This document shows positions 25,992 through 33,693 of a DNA stretch of 61,012 bases, piece after piece. The DNA comes from Neobacillus vireti (GTDB lineage Bacteria; Bacillota; Bacilli; Bacillales; Cytobacillaceae), in contig NZ_LDNB01000018.1 of the NCBI RefSeq assembly GCF_001026695.1, positions 75,872 to 136,883 on the forward strand, read 5' to 3'. The stretch's first letter is position 1; the number at the start of each line of letters is the position of its first letter. The position numbers and the translations under genes were made by a program. The notes under the pieces were generated by a model. It saw only the letters and a list, made by a program, of their open reading frames with translations, was not told the origin of the DNA and ran no database searches.

Positions 25992-26209
25992 TCGATCTAA
26001 CCTCCAAAAATTTTACAAGTTTTTCGTCCTCATGATATAGATTAACAAAAAAGTGTGTAAATGGATATAAAAAAATTGTGGAATTTTTCCTTTGTGCCTT
26101 TATGTGCCGGCAAGAGGTGTAAAACCAGGTTTCTGGGGGAGATGGGGATAGGTATTTATCCAAAAGACCAGTTGTTGTGGTGCCTGACAGCAAAGCGTAT
26201 CAAAGCTAA

Positions 26210-26310
26210 TCGACAAAATTCACGAAATTTACACAAAATTCAATTGGAAATGTATTTACAATCGACAACGAATCTAGTAGAATATGAAACTAAATATAAC
26301 TGGAAGGAGG
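26210..26310 (+). promoter_or_regulatory. Strong sigma-A promoter with Spo0A-box-like sites
   Basis: TTTACA (26255-26260), a 17-base spacer and TAGAAT (26278-26283), followed 20 bases later by AAGGAGG. TCGACAAA (complement of the 0A-box core) lies at 26210-26217, and ATCGACAA falls in the promoter spacer. The rest of the 25992-26320 gap holds nothing else that I recognise. Confidence 0.7.
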
Positions 26311-26320
26311 ATTGTGGGAT

Positions 26321-26479
26321 TTGGAACGGAAATCTGAAAAGGAAAGCAGCTCGAATGTCATAGAATTTTCAGAAATCGTAAAAAAGGCATATGACAAGGG
26401 CTTAAATGAACACGAAATAACGTTAGAAAAATTAATGGAAGATTTGAAAGCGGATTTGAAGAGTCTAGTAATAGGCTAA
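26321..26479 (+). CDS. 52-aa small protein, possible SinI-like antirepressor
   Basis: Not preceded by any ATG; the frame begins at TTG 26321, 10 bases after AAGGAGG, and encodes 52 residues. The central helix reads FSEIVKKAYDKGLNEHEI, which matches the spacing of SinI-type dimerisation helices (E-hydrophobic-hydrophobic-xx-A-xxxx-L-xxx-EI as in SinI/SlrA), and ends in a charged helix. A strong promoter and a terminator on either side show a stand-alone transcript. If SinI-like, it would relieve a SinR-type repressor of matrix genes. The similarity is short, so the call is tentative; it could be another small helical regulator. Confidence 0.5.
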   Translation: MERKSEKESSSNVIEFSEIVKKAYDKGLNEHEITLEKLMEDLKADLKSLVIG

Positions 26480-26496
26480 TTATATATACAATACAT

Positions 26497-26532
26497 AAGG
26501 CTGCCGGAGGAGACCCCGGGCGGCCTTTTTTG
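26497..26532 (+). terminator. Terminator of the small protein gene
   Basis: GC-rich imperfect stem (AAGGCTGCC... / ...GGCGGCCTT) followed by TTTTTT, 18 bases after the stop. Confidence 0.8.
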
Positions 26533-26594
26533 GTATTAGATGCGGTTGCAGATAGCCCTTATTGGAGCCCGTTCCGCAGATTTCAAGAGCTTTG

Positions 26595-26623
26595 CGGTCG
26601 CCAATGGACACTATTGGCGACCG
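26595..26623. repeat. Perfect 11-base inverted repeat
   Basis: CGGTCGCCAAT, a 7-base loop, ATTGGCGACCG. No T run follows on either side, so it is not an obvious terminator. It lies about 130 bases upstream of the small membrane protein gene. Confidence 0.7.
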
Positions 26624-26755
26624 TTCTCCCAGTTTCAATATCATATCGGTCCTTGAACCAGGTATCTTTCGCCATACTCGACAAAAAAATCATGGATAAC
26701 AATCAGGCGGTCTTGTATATTATAGGTATAAGTTTACATTTGAGGGGGAATTTTT

Positions 26756-26953
26756 ATGTCAAATGAGTTGGGCAGTTTGTTCGGGTTGTTTGCACTTGTT
26801 CCAATCTTACTATATTTGTTAATTCTCGCGTTTAGTATTTGGTTTATTTTCCGCACAATCAGGTTCATGAATGAAAAGACGATGTTGGATCAAGCAAGAA
26901 ATGAGAAGCTGGATGCGTTGATTAAAGTGATGCAGGAGAAATCGGGGGAGTAA
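26756..26953 (+). CDS. Small single-pass membrane protein
   Basis: 65 aa. One hydrophobic segment (about residues 8-34, LFGLFALVPILLYLLILAFSIWFIF) is followed by a basic-amphipathic cytosolic helix (NEKTMLDQARNEKLDALIKV). GAGGGGG lies 7 bases before the ATG. Small proteins with this layout are common in bacilli; the function is unknown. TCGACAAA (26678-26685), a 0A-box-like core, lies about 70 bases upstream. Confidence 0.7.
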   Translation: MSNELGSLFGLFALVPILLYLLILAFSIWFIFRTIRFMNEKTMLDQARNEKLDALIKVMQEKSGE

Positions 26954-27022
26954 GTCCATTTTTAACAGGAAGGCAGGTTAAAAAAGGAGCGGAAGCAGTT
27001 GCAAAATGAAAAAAAGAAACTT

Positions 27023-27065
27023 TTCATGATTTGTTCATAGTTTCTTCATCTTTGCCAGCTATAAT
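27023..27065 (+). promoter_or_regulatory. Promoter with three 11-base-spaced TTCAT repeats (Pho-box-like)
   Basis: TTCAT occurs at 27023, 27034 and 27045, exactly 11 bases apart and each followed by a T-rich half-turn. The -10 TATAAT starts at 27060, 10 bases after the last repeat. This is the geometry of PhoP/PhoB-type activator boxes that replace the -35. Confidence 0.55.
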
Positions 27066-27071
27066 AAAAGC

Positions 27072-27159
27072 GTGGAAAGAAGTCGCTAATCTTCTTCTCA
27101 TAACCCCTTTAAAAAATATTTTACTTATGCATCCGGCCATTGTGCCGGATATTTTTTTT
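27072..27159 (+). ncRNA. Candidate small RNA of about 90 nt
   Basis: It would start about 7 bases after the TATAAT at 27060 and end at a perfect terminator (ATCCGGC / GCCGGAT plus eight T's, 27131-27159). No start codon with a ribosome binding site lies between. The 5' part contains AAGAAG...CTTCTT, able to form a short hairpin. Confidence 0.5.
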
Positions 27160-27200
27160 AGGAGCGATTAATGCTCGATTCGCCGGCAAAACTAAGATAC

Positions 27201-27232
27201 AAAAGGCTGCCAAGATGATTGGCAGCCTTTTG
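27201..27232. terminator. Bidirectional terminator
   Basis: Perfect 12-base stem AAAGGCTGCCAA / TTGGCAGCCTTT with a 5-base loop. It lies about 105 bases beyond the end of the SGNH-like gene on the minus strand. Confidence 0.75.
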
Positions 27233-27338
27233 TGTTTCAAAGTTCGACAGGAGTATCCGTTTTGATTTTTGCTTTCTGTTCTTCGGAATCGTTAAAGGAA
27301 ACCATTCCAAGTATGCAAAGAGTGAGATTATCAGCGAA

Positions 27339-28154
27339 TCACTCGGACTCACTTTCACTAATTAAGAATTGACTGATGGAGCCGCTCCATATTTTGTTTC
27401 CCTTTTCGCTTGGGGCACTTTGGTCCGGAAGCAGATTGTCTTTGATTGCATCGGAATTGGGGTCGGGCCATGCATCCCAATGATTGAGATAGGGAAGCCC
27501 CTGTTCCTCGGCAAATTTCTTTAGCCCGGCTACCTGTTGTGGGTAAATTTTCGCTTTATAGAGCGGATAGGATGGCTGCAGAATAAAGGAAGTCCCTGGA
27601 TTCTTTGCGCTGACGTCATCGATTATTGTCGTTATATCTTTAATTGTCTTGTCTAAAAGGACTTTCCCGTTATTTAGTAAAATGAACGGCTCAAGCACAA
27701 TTAAATCGGCATGTTCGGCGGCAATTTCCGCCTGATGATGATTGTTAATGAATTGAGTGGTAGTGGAATCAAAGGTTTTGACTGCTACTTGGATATAATT
27801 CTCCCCAAAGGTTTCAAGAAGATGCTCTTTTACTAGAGGGAACGGGCCAGCCGTTTCAGAACCAATCGCTGGTGAGCCGACAAAAAGGATTTTGAACGTT
27901 TTTTCCGCTTTTAACGTCTCTTTGAATCGGTTAACGGAATCGGAAGGCCAATTACGGGTTAGCCTAAGAAGATCCTTTTCAATACCTTTCTCTTCTAAGT
28001 TCAGTTTATCTGTCTTTGTTGTGGAAGCTTGGTAGAGGCCCGAACTGGGTTTACTCTTTGCTGAGGCCGTCATTTGTTGATTCCAATGGGATTGACCTAA
28101 ATAGAGTACAACTAGGAATACGATTCCTAATAACGCCGTTAGAAATTTCGCCAT
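27339..28154 (-). CDS. Exported SGNH/GDSL-hydrolase-like protein
   Basis: 271 aa. The start at 28154 is chosen because GGAGG lies 10 bases upstream (an in-frame start at 28184 is before that site). One N-terminal hydrophobic segment (about 3-20) anchors or exports it. ILFVGSPAIGSE has the Ser of an SGNH block I, and HADLIVLEPFILLNN and LNHWDAWPDPN fit later blocks. Such proteins can act as esterases or O-acyl transfer partners on wall or capsule polymers. The SGNH assignment is moderate because the canonical GDS and GxND motifs are altered. A TCGACAAA site lies 80 bases upstream. Confidence 0.6.
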   Translation of the reverse strand: MAKFLTALLGIVFLVVLYLGQSHWNQQMTASAKSKPSSGLYQASTTKTDKLNLEEKGIEKDLLRLTRNWPSDSVNRFKETLKAEKTFKILFVGSPAIGSETAGPFPLVKEHLLETFGENYIQVAVKTFDSTTTQFINNHHQAEIAAEHADLIVLEPFILLNNGKVLLDKTIKDITTIIDDVSAKNPGTSFILQPSYPLYKAKIYPQQVAGLKKFAEEQGLPYLNHWDAWPDPNSDAIKDNLLPDQSAPSEKGNKIWSGSISQFLISESESE

Positions 28155-28333
28155 ATCGATATTACCTCCAAAAAAGTAGTGCATACCTATTATAGCAGAA
28201 GGTGATAGAAAATTAACCCAATTTCAATTATAATCGACAAATATTTACATTAGGGAACTCCCTCTAGTCGCAAGTAATGTCCGCGATCCTCCAGTAAAAG
28301 GTTGTTATCCGCCGCGTAACGTTTCCCTATCAG

Positions 28334-29326
28334 CTAATCATTGGTATAGAATCGATAAAGATTCCGCCCGCCATCCTTCGCTTCATACAGGGCGTGGTCC
28401 GCGGCCGAAATTAACGCCGTTTGCGAGACGCCATCTTGGGGAAAGAGGCTGATTCCAATCGAACAGGTGGTTTCAAATGAATGACCTTGAATCAACCAGT
28501 TCTCACGCAGCGCAGCCAATAGCCGATCTGCCAAACTAGTAATTTCCGCGTCAGAAGACGGCCTCTCATAGATAATCGCGAACTCATCGCCGCCGAGGCG
28601 AAACAAGGTAGCGGATGCTGGCAGAATGGCTTGAATCCGGGCGACAAATTGCTTGAGCAATTCATCGCCGACATCGTGGCCCATCGAATCGTTGACACAT
28701 TTAAAGCGGTCGCAGTCGAGATAGAGCAAGGCAAAGCGAAGGTTTTCTTCCTTTGCCGTCTCCATTGCTGCCGCTAAGCGCAAATAGAAAGAGCGGCGAT
28801 TGGCAGCACCTGTTAACGGGTCATAGAAGGCGAGTTCAATGAGTTTTTGCTCATATTGCTTTTTTTCAGAGATGTCGCGGGTAATCGCCGCGAAGCCATT
28901 AACCGTACCGGCAGCATCTCTTAATGGCGAAACCGTGACCTCGACATCGAGGAAAGAGCCGTCTTTTCGTAAAAAGGAACCTTCCCAGTGGTTAACCGAG
29001 TTGCCGGTAAGTAAGAGATCCCGTACACGCTGTTCCTCACCATGCAAAGCGGCGGGGATAATTGGCAGCGGCTTTCCGATTAGCTCCGCTTTCTTCCAGC
29101 CGTACATTTGTTCAAAGGCCGGATTGATATAGGTAAGCACTCCGTCCACTGTTGTAATATTAATCGCATCAGATGTATAGGTAAAGATGGATGACAGCTG
29201 CTCATTTGTTGCTTGCAGCGCAGTTTGTAGCTTGTCCGTTTTCTTTTTAAAATATCGTCCAAGTAAAAAGGCAACAACCAAAAGGATAAAGATGATTACC
29301 AGATAATAATAATGGAATACGTACAT
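28334..29326 (-). CDS. Diguanylate cyclase, membrane-bound PAS-GGDEF protein
   Basis: 330 aa. An N-terminal membrane segment (about 7-25), a PAS domain (about 42-155, with IFTYTSDAINIT...YINPAFEQMYGW and the closing ITRDISEKKQYEQ), and a GGDEF domain from about 163. The active-site loop RLGGDEF (GGDEF at 245-249) is intact, as are DCDRFKCVNDSMGHDVGD and the DPLTGAANRR entry. It should make c-di-GMP from GTP in response to a PAS-sensed signal. I see no RxxD inhibition site just before GGDEF. AGGAGG precedes the ATG by about 12 bases. Codons are more GC-rich than in the teichoic acid genes. Confidence 0.92.
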   Translation of the reverse strand: MYVFHYYYLVIIFILLVVAFLLGRYFKKKTDKLQTALQATNEQLSSIFTYTSDAINITTVDGVLTYINPAFEQMYGWKKAELIGKPLPIIPAALHGEEQRVRDLLLTGNSVNHWEGSFLRKDGSFLDVEVTVSPLRDAAGTVNGFAAITRDISEKKQYEQKLIELAFYDPLTGAANRRSFYLRLAAAMETAKEENLRFALLYLDCDRFKCVNDSMGHDVGDELLKQFVARIQAILPASATLFRLGGDEFAIIYERPSSDAEITSLADRLLAALRENWLIQGHSFETTCSIGISLFPQDGVSQTALISAADHALYEAKDGGRNLYRFYTND

Positions 29327-29573
29327 GATTTGCAGAGTTCCTCCTATGTATCGTCAGGTATTAACATCTATTGTAGGCACCATTTTACAATACTGCAAGA
29401 TGATAGCCGCGAAAGGGCGATAATCGAGGCTGTAGAGGATGAAAAGCTAGGTCTTATGTCCACCTATATTTAATTTCCAACTTTTTCATAGTAGTAATCT
29501 CAAAAAAACAAATACATTTTATGACAAAATCATTTAAAATATAGACATGAACATAAAGGAAGGAAATGCACAT

Positions 29574-30299
29574 ATGAGTCCAATAAAGGTGATAGTAGCT
29601 GATGATCATCAAGAATCCATAGACAGCATGAAACATTTACTTACAAGTTTACCTGAGTTTCAATTAATTGGACAGTGTGCGAATGGGGAGCAGCTCGTCG
29701 AGGAGGTCATTGTCAAGAAGCCAGACCTCGTGCTTACCGCGATAAAAATAGCAAAGAAAAATGGCATGGAGGCGATGAAGGAGGTACTAGCTTTTTTGCC
29801 AACAATTAAAGTAATCTTTATTACCGGCTTTGATGAATATGCAATTGAGGCATTTGAAATGGCTGCTGTTGATTACCTCCTCAAGCCGGTGGAGGAGGAG
29901 CGGTTAGCGCAAGCGTTGGAGAAGGCGAAAAACATCATCGAGTTTGAACGGGAGAAAATGGGGAACAGTCTTAAGCAGCAGCAAAAAATTCTGCAGCTGA
30001 GGGACCAAACGGCGACCCTGTTTATTCCGCTTGATGAGATCCTCTTTATCGAAAAGGCGGGGAAGAAGTGTCTTGTTTATACCGAAAAGGAGATTTATGA
30101 TACGTCCGAAACGATGGCGCGAATCCTCACGCGTCTCGATGAAACCTTTTTCCATGCACACCGATCCTATATCATTAATTTAGAAAAAATTTCGCAAATC
30201 ATCCCGCAAAAGGAAAGCTTTATCGTTCATTTTAAGGACTATGACCATTTGGCAAAAATCTCGAAATTGAAAATTAACGAAATCAGAAAACTTATCTAG
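29574..30299 (+). CDS. LytTR response regulator with a receiver lacking the phospho-acceptor Asp
   Basis: 241 aa. ATG at 29574 is preferred (AGGAAGGA 10 bases upstream). Residues 1-120 are a receiver fold: VADDHQES keeps the acidic pair, TGFDEYAIEAFEM the Thr and LLKP the Lys, but the strand that normally ends in Asp reads PDLVLTAIKIAKKNG, with Ala56 in its place. The paralog at 33694 has Asp there. Residues about 140-241 are a LytTR DNA-binding domain ending in FFHAHRSYIINLEKI. It therefore probably acts without classical phosphorylation, perhaps as a constitutive or partner-controlled regulator. Confidence 0.88.
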   Translation: MSPIKVIVADDHQESIDSMKHLLTSLPEFQLIGQCANGEQLVEEVIVKKPDLVLTAIKIAKKNGMEAMKEVLAFLPTIKVIFITGFDEYAIEAFEMAAVDYLLKPVEEERLAQALEKAKNIIEFEREKMGNSLKQQQKILQLRDQTATLFIPLDEILFIEKAGKKCLVYTEKEIYDTSETMARILTRLDETFFHAHRSYIINLEKISQIIPQKESFIVHFKDYDHLAKISKLKINEIRKLI

Positions 30300-30453
30300 C
30301 ATTTAACGCGCCATCTCTAATTGAAATTTTTTCAAAGAACCATCCGTGCCAATCAAGACGGTGTGATTAGTGCACGGGTTCACTTCGTTCATTTCCTAAA
30401 AATGTAAAAAATATCTATAGTAATTTGTGGCACTCCCCGTTAATACGCTGTCA

Positions 30454-30618
30454 TCATGAGGATAGTTGTTCTTTTTGCTCAAGGGCCAATAATAAGTTTA
30501 ATAATTCGTCTAACTGTTGACTGCATTCGATTGTTTCCGCAGAAGTGGGGCCGTATCGCTCGACCAATTCACATAGTTCATTGCGATAGTTTTCAATCAT
30601 CATTAACAAATAGTTCAT
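30454..30618 (-). CDS. Spo0E-like aspartyl-phosphate phosphatase
   Basis: 54 aa starting at 30618, where AAAGGAG lies 8 bases before the ATG; longer in-frame versions run through non-coding sequence. The peptide has the family layout: a helix with YRNELCELVERYG, a turn, and a second helix with ECSQQLDELLNLLL carrying the SQxLD signature. Spo0E-type phosphatases remove phosphate from Spo0A~P and thereby delay sporulation and matrix expression. The target here could also be one of the neighbouring receivers. It lies divergently from the hybrid kinase gene. Confidence 0.82.
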   Translation of the reverse strand: MNYLLMMIENYRNELCELVERYGPTSAETIECSQQLDELLNLLLALEQKEQLSS

Positions 30619-30766
30619 TTGGGCAACTCCTTTAAATAGATAGGTATATAATACCATTTGTTGAACGGTTTTTATAGAAAAAGTTCTCAGATGCGGAAAA
30701 TCATGGTTGAAAGGGGGAGGAGGCGGCGTGTACAATCGCTGTTGTTAGATAAAGGAGAGAGTTTAG

Positions 30767-32356
30767 ATGTTTGTTTCCGATTTATGCGTAATAGTGGTTG
30801 CGGCTGCAGTGGTCCTGATTGCGCTGTTGTTATTCATTAAATACAGACAAGCGGTAAAAAAGGTAGAGTCCGATTTACTCCACACGATCCGCTGCCAGCA
30901 AGGGATGACGTTAAAGTACATCAAGCAGGGCGACCATTACATTCACACGTTAATGGAAGGTCAATTACTTGAAAAAATGAGCCTTACCCCGGCGATGGTA
31001 ACCGGGAAAAATCTCCATCAGTTTTATTCGAAAGAGGATGCCGATCGGATTGAGCAGGCCTATTCAAGTGCCTGGATCGGTGAAATCAGCGATTACGAAG
31101 CCCGGCTAAACGGGGTGGACTATTATGTCACGTTAAGTCCAGTGAAGAAAAAGGGGAAAGTCGTCGAGGTCATCGGTTCCGGTGTGGACATTACCGAACG
31201 GCGGGCGATGGAAAGGAGCATCATCGAAACAAAGGAAGAAGCGGTCAAGGCCAATCAGGCAAAATCGAAGTTTTTATCGCGGATGAGTCATGAACTGCGC
31301 ACGCCGTTAAATGCGATCCTTGGCTTTTCGCACTTGTTGGAGTTAGAGGAGACGCTAACCGAGAAGCAGTGGCAGTTTGTCGATCAAATCCGAAAAGGCG
31401 GGACTCATTTATTGACGTTAATTAATGACGTTTTGGATTTAGCGGCAATCGAGGCGGGGAAGCTGAAATTGGAAATGGAGGCGATTCGAATCGATGCCGT
31501 TATCGATGAATGTGTCCGCTTTATTTCCCCGCTTGCCGATAATAAAGGGATTAGCATCGCAACCCAGCAAACCGCCGCGGATGATTGTTACGTATCCGCG
31601 GATCGGTTTAAGCTGCAGCAAATATTCTTGAATCTGCTGGATAATGCGATTAAATATAACCAGGAAAAGGGAACGGTGGCGATTCACTGGGCCGTAAAGG
31701 ATGGTTTCCTGTTTGTCCATATTGTCGATAGCGGTCGAGGAATCCCCTTATCTGAGCAAGGACAGATCTTTGAACCGTTTTACCGAAGCGGTCAACAGCA
31801 AGTTGAAGGAACAGGGATCGGCCTTGCGCTCGTCGGGCAATTGATTCAATTAATGGGGGGCACCGTCGCTGTTGAAAGCCAGCTGGGAATAGGAAGTGAC
31901 TTTTGCATCAGCCTCCCGCTCATGAAGTCTCCGGGAGCAAGCGGCCAGCCGCTGCTTGAAAAAAAGGCGCCGGTCAAGCTCGAAGACAACGAGTTTACAA
32001 TTTTGTATATTGAGGACAATTTGTCAAATTTGCAATTAATCAAAGAAATCCTCGGCGCGATCCCAGGTATTTGCTTCCACTCTGCAGCGACCGGCGTTGA
32101 GGGAATCGAACTGGCCATCGGGCAGCTGCCGGATTTAATTCTATTAGATCTAAACCTCCCCGATCTCAATGGCTTTGAAGTATATGACAGGATCAAAGAG
32201 AATCATGCCTGCGAACAAACCCCGATCATAGCCTTAAGCGCCAATGCTATTCAAGACGAAATTAATCGGGCGCTGGCGAAAGGGTTTACGGAGTATATTT
32301 GTAAGCCAGTTGATATCCCTGCCTTTTTAAGCGTAGTTGCGAAACATTTACGATAA
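30767..32356 (+). CDS. Hybrid sensor histidine kinase (PAS-HisKA-HATPase-REC)
   Basis: 529 aa. One membrane segment (about 6-25) with almost no outer loop, a PAS-like sensor (about 42-150, closing in GSGVDITERR), a HisKA domain with FLSRMSHELRTPLN (His175), an HATPase domain with NLLDNAIKYN (N box, Asn293), DSGRGIP and GTGIGLA, and a C-terminal receiver (about 409-529) with IEDN, DLILLDLNLPDLNG (Asp461) and CKP. It can autophosphorylate and pass phosphate to its own receiver; a downstream phosphotransfer protein is not visible here. The two LytTR regulators that flank it are possible outputs. AAGGAGAG precedes the ATG. Confidence 0.93.
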   Translation: MFVSDLCVIVVAAAVVLIALLLFIKYRQAVKKVESDLLHTIRCQQGMTLKYIKQGDHYIHTLMEGQLLEKMSLTPAMVTGKNLHQFYSKEDADRIEQAYSSAWIGEISDYEARLNGVDYYVTLSPVKKKGKVVEVIGSGVDITERRAMERSIIETKEEAVKANQAKSKFLSRMSHELRTPLNAILGFSHLLELEETLTEKQWQFVDQIRKGGTHLLTLINDVLDLAAIEAGKLKLEMEAIRIDAVIDECVRFISPLADNKGISIATQQTAADDCYVSADRFKLQQIFLNLLDNAIKYNQEKGTVAIHWAVKDGFLFVHIVDSGRGIPLSEQGQIFEPFYRSGQQQVEGTGIGLALVGQLIQLMGGTVAVESQLGIGSDFCISLPLMKSPGASGQPLLEKKAPVKLEDNEFTILYIEDNLSNLQLIKEILGAIPGICFHSAATGVEGIELAIGQLPDLILLDLNLPDLNGFEVYDRIKENHACEQTPIIALSANAIQDEINRALAKGFTEYICKPVDIPAFLSVVAKHLR

Positions 32357-32357
32357 T

Positions 32358-32392
32358 CAGCCGCCGCCAGAATTACTGACGGCGCTTTTTTG
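32358..32392 (+). terminator. Terminator after the hybrid kinase gene
   Basis: CGCCG / CGGCG stem extended by CAG/CTG pairs, followed by TTTTTT, directly after the stop. Confidence 0.75.
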
Positions 32393-32635
32393 GGGATTTT
32401 GGTGCGGGACGGACTCCAATAAGTTTAATTGTCTACATTTTCCTTGGATTTTTCGGTAAGATTACCAAACTATTACAAACGGGCTGGTTATTTCCTGAAA
32501 TGTTGCGAAATGTCGCATTTTATGTCGTATTCTGTCATTATTTAAGGTCATTAGGTCTATTTAACTGTCTGTTAGGCGCTAATGTCATTAGACATTTTAG
32601 TAAATATTGACTATATTTGGGATGTGCGGGGAATT

Positions 32636-32775
32636 AAGGGAGTCGTCTCCTAAGCGCTGCGGTACGACAACTAGAGGGATTACCATGATTTCTATCGATG
32701 CCAGCTTCATGCGAAGAAAATACGGTAGAACCGGCGGCAGAGAAAGAATCATGAATGCCAACTGACTATCCCTAG
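32636..32775 (+). ncRNA. Structured leader candidate upstream of the EAL gene
   Basis: Nested complementary segments: GTCGT 32642-32646 with ACGAC 32664-32668; AGGGAT 32675-32680 with ATCCCT 32768-32773; CATGATT 32684-32690 with AATCATG 32747-32753 (extended by TCT/AGA); GCC 32700-32702 with GGC 32736-32738; and two hairpins, CTTC-ATGC-GAAG (32705-32716) and CGGT-AGA-ACCG (32723-32733). The whole forms a closed multi-branch fold 70 bases before the gene. I could not match it to the GEMM c-di-GMP, c-di-AMP or other riboswitch consensus sequences that I know. The remaining parts of the 32393-32845 gap show nothing else. Confidence 0.45.
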
Positions 32776-32845
32776 TAATTAAAACAAATCCTTTATCATA
32801 AAAATCTACACTATTTTAAAATCCTCTTATAAAAAAAGTCACGGA

Positions 32846-33658
32846 TTGGTTAGGAGAGTGGAACAAATTAGCGATGTTCTCAGTCAAAAAACTGAACATG
32901 TTTATCAGCCAATGTGGAATGTGGATGCGATGAGTATTTTTGGCTATGAAGCGTTGCTGCGGTTTCCGGACGGATATGGCAATAGCAATATTGAGCAGAT
33001 CTTCACTGCGGCACGAACCGATGGGACGTTATTTGAGCTGGACACACGATCCTTCGCTCAGGCGATCAGCCGGTTTCCGTTAAATAAATTAGCGGAGGCG
33101 CTGTTGTTTCTCAACCTTTATCCATCGACACTGCTTCATCCTCATTTTCCTTTTTTCATGAATCAGTTAGTCAAAAAATATCCGTTCGTGCACGGGCGGG
33201 TAGTGATTGAAATCAATGAAACGAAAGAGGAAGAATCCTGCTGGGAGCTTCCGGAGTTTAAGAAAAGAATCGCATTAGTCAAAGACCTCGGCTTTGCGAT
33301 CGCACTTGATGATGTTGGCACAGGGGCGACGGGGTTGCAGAAAATCATTGAGTTTTCCCCAAATTTTATTAAGTTGGACCGCTACTTTTCCGTCGGACTA
33401 TCGTCGTCAACGGAAAAACAGCAAATGGTAGCGCTGTTGATTCAATACGCACAATACAAAATGGGCGTGATATTAGAAGGAATTGAAGAGGAAGACGATT
33501 TAGCTGCGGCCATCAACATCGATGTGCCGATTATTCAGGGCTACCTGTTAGGCAAACCGAAGAAGATGACTGCCCAGACCGTGTTTCGGAAATATCAGAC
33601 CTCGCTTAAAACCCAAGATTCTGCTCATTCTTTTTGTCCCGAAATAAGTGTAAAATAA
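32846..33658 (+). CDS. EAL-domain c-di-GMP phosphodiesterase
   Basis: 270 aa; essentially a single EAL domain without membrane segment. Catalytic residues are present: GYEALLRF (Glu35), LFLNLYPSTL (Asn), VIEINETKEEE (Glu), IALDDVGTGATGL (Asp-Asp), FIKLDRYF (Lys), ILEGIEEEDD (Glu) and IQGYLLGKP (Gln). It should hydrolyse c-di-GMP to pGpG in the cytosol. The start is uncertain: TTG 32846 is the first in frame, while TAGGAG at 32850 would suit a start a few codons later. It pairs functionally with the GGDEF protein 4 kb away. A structured leader candidate precedes it. Confidence 0.88.
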   Translation: MVRRVEQISDVLSQKTEHVYQPMWNVDAMSIFGYEALLRFPDGYGNSNIEQIFTAARTDGTLFELDTRSFAQAISRFPLNKLAEALLFLNLYPSTLLHPHFPFFMNQLVKKYPFVHGRVVIEINETKEEESCWELPEFKKRIALVKDLGFAIALDDVGTGATGLQKIIEFSPNFIKLDRYFSVGLSSSTEKQQMVALLIQYAQYKMGVILEGIEEEDDLAAAINIDVPIIQGYLLGKPKKMTAQTVFRKYQTSLKTQDSAHSFCPEISVK

Positions 33659-33693
33659 GGGGACGAGTGGCATTATAAGTAAAAGTGAGTGGT

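Noticed and set aside
26061..26363. 100-aa plus-strand open frame over the LCP promoter region
   Set aside because: It covers the sigma-A promoter and ribosome binding site of the 52-aa gene and shows no protein-like composition.
26533..26755. Short plus-strand open frame starting at 26530 and running into the small membrane protein region
   Set aside because: No ribosome binding site at its start, and it spans a perfect palindrome; the 65-aa frame at 26756 has a proper site and a membrane segment.
28839..29132. 97-aa plus-strand open frame inside the GGDEF gene
   Set aside because: It is antisense to a clear PAS-GGDEF coding region with no ribosome binding site or family resemblance.
30618..30735. 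N-terminal extension of the Spo0E-like frame (93 aa version)
   Set aside because: The extension is Pro-rich and runs over the promoter region of the hybrid kinase gene; a good ribosome binding site lies at the shorter start (30618).
32636..32775. GEMM-type c-di-GMP riboswitch
   Set aside because: The location suits it, but the conserved GEMM segments (GGCAAACC, GACGCAAAGC) are not present; kept only as an unassigned structured RNA.
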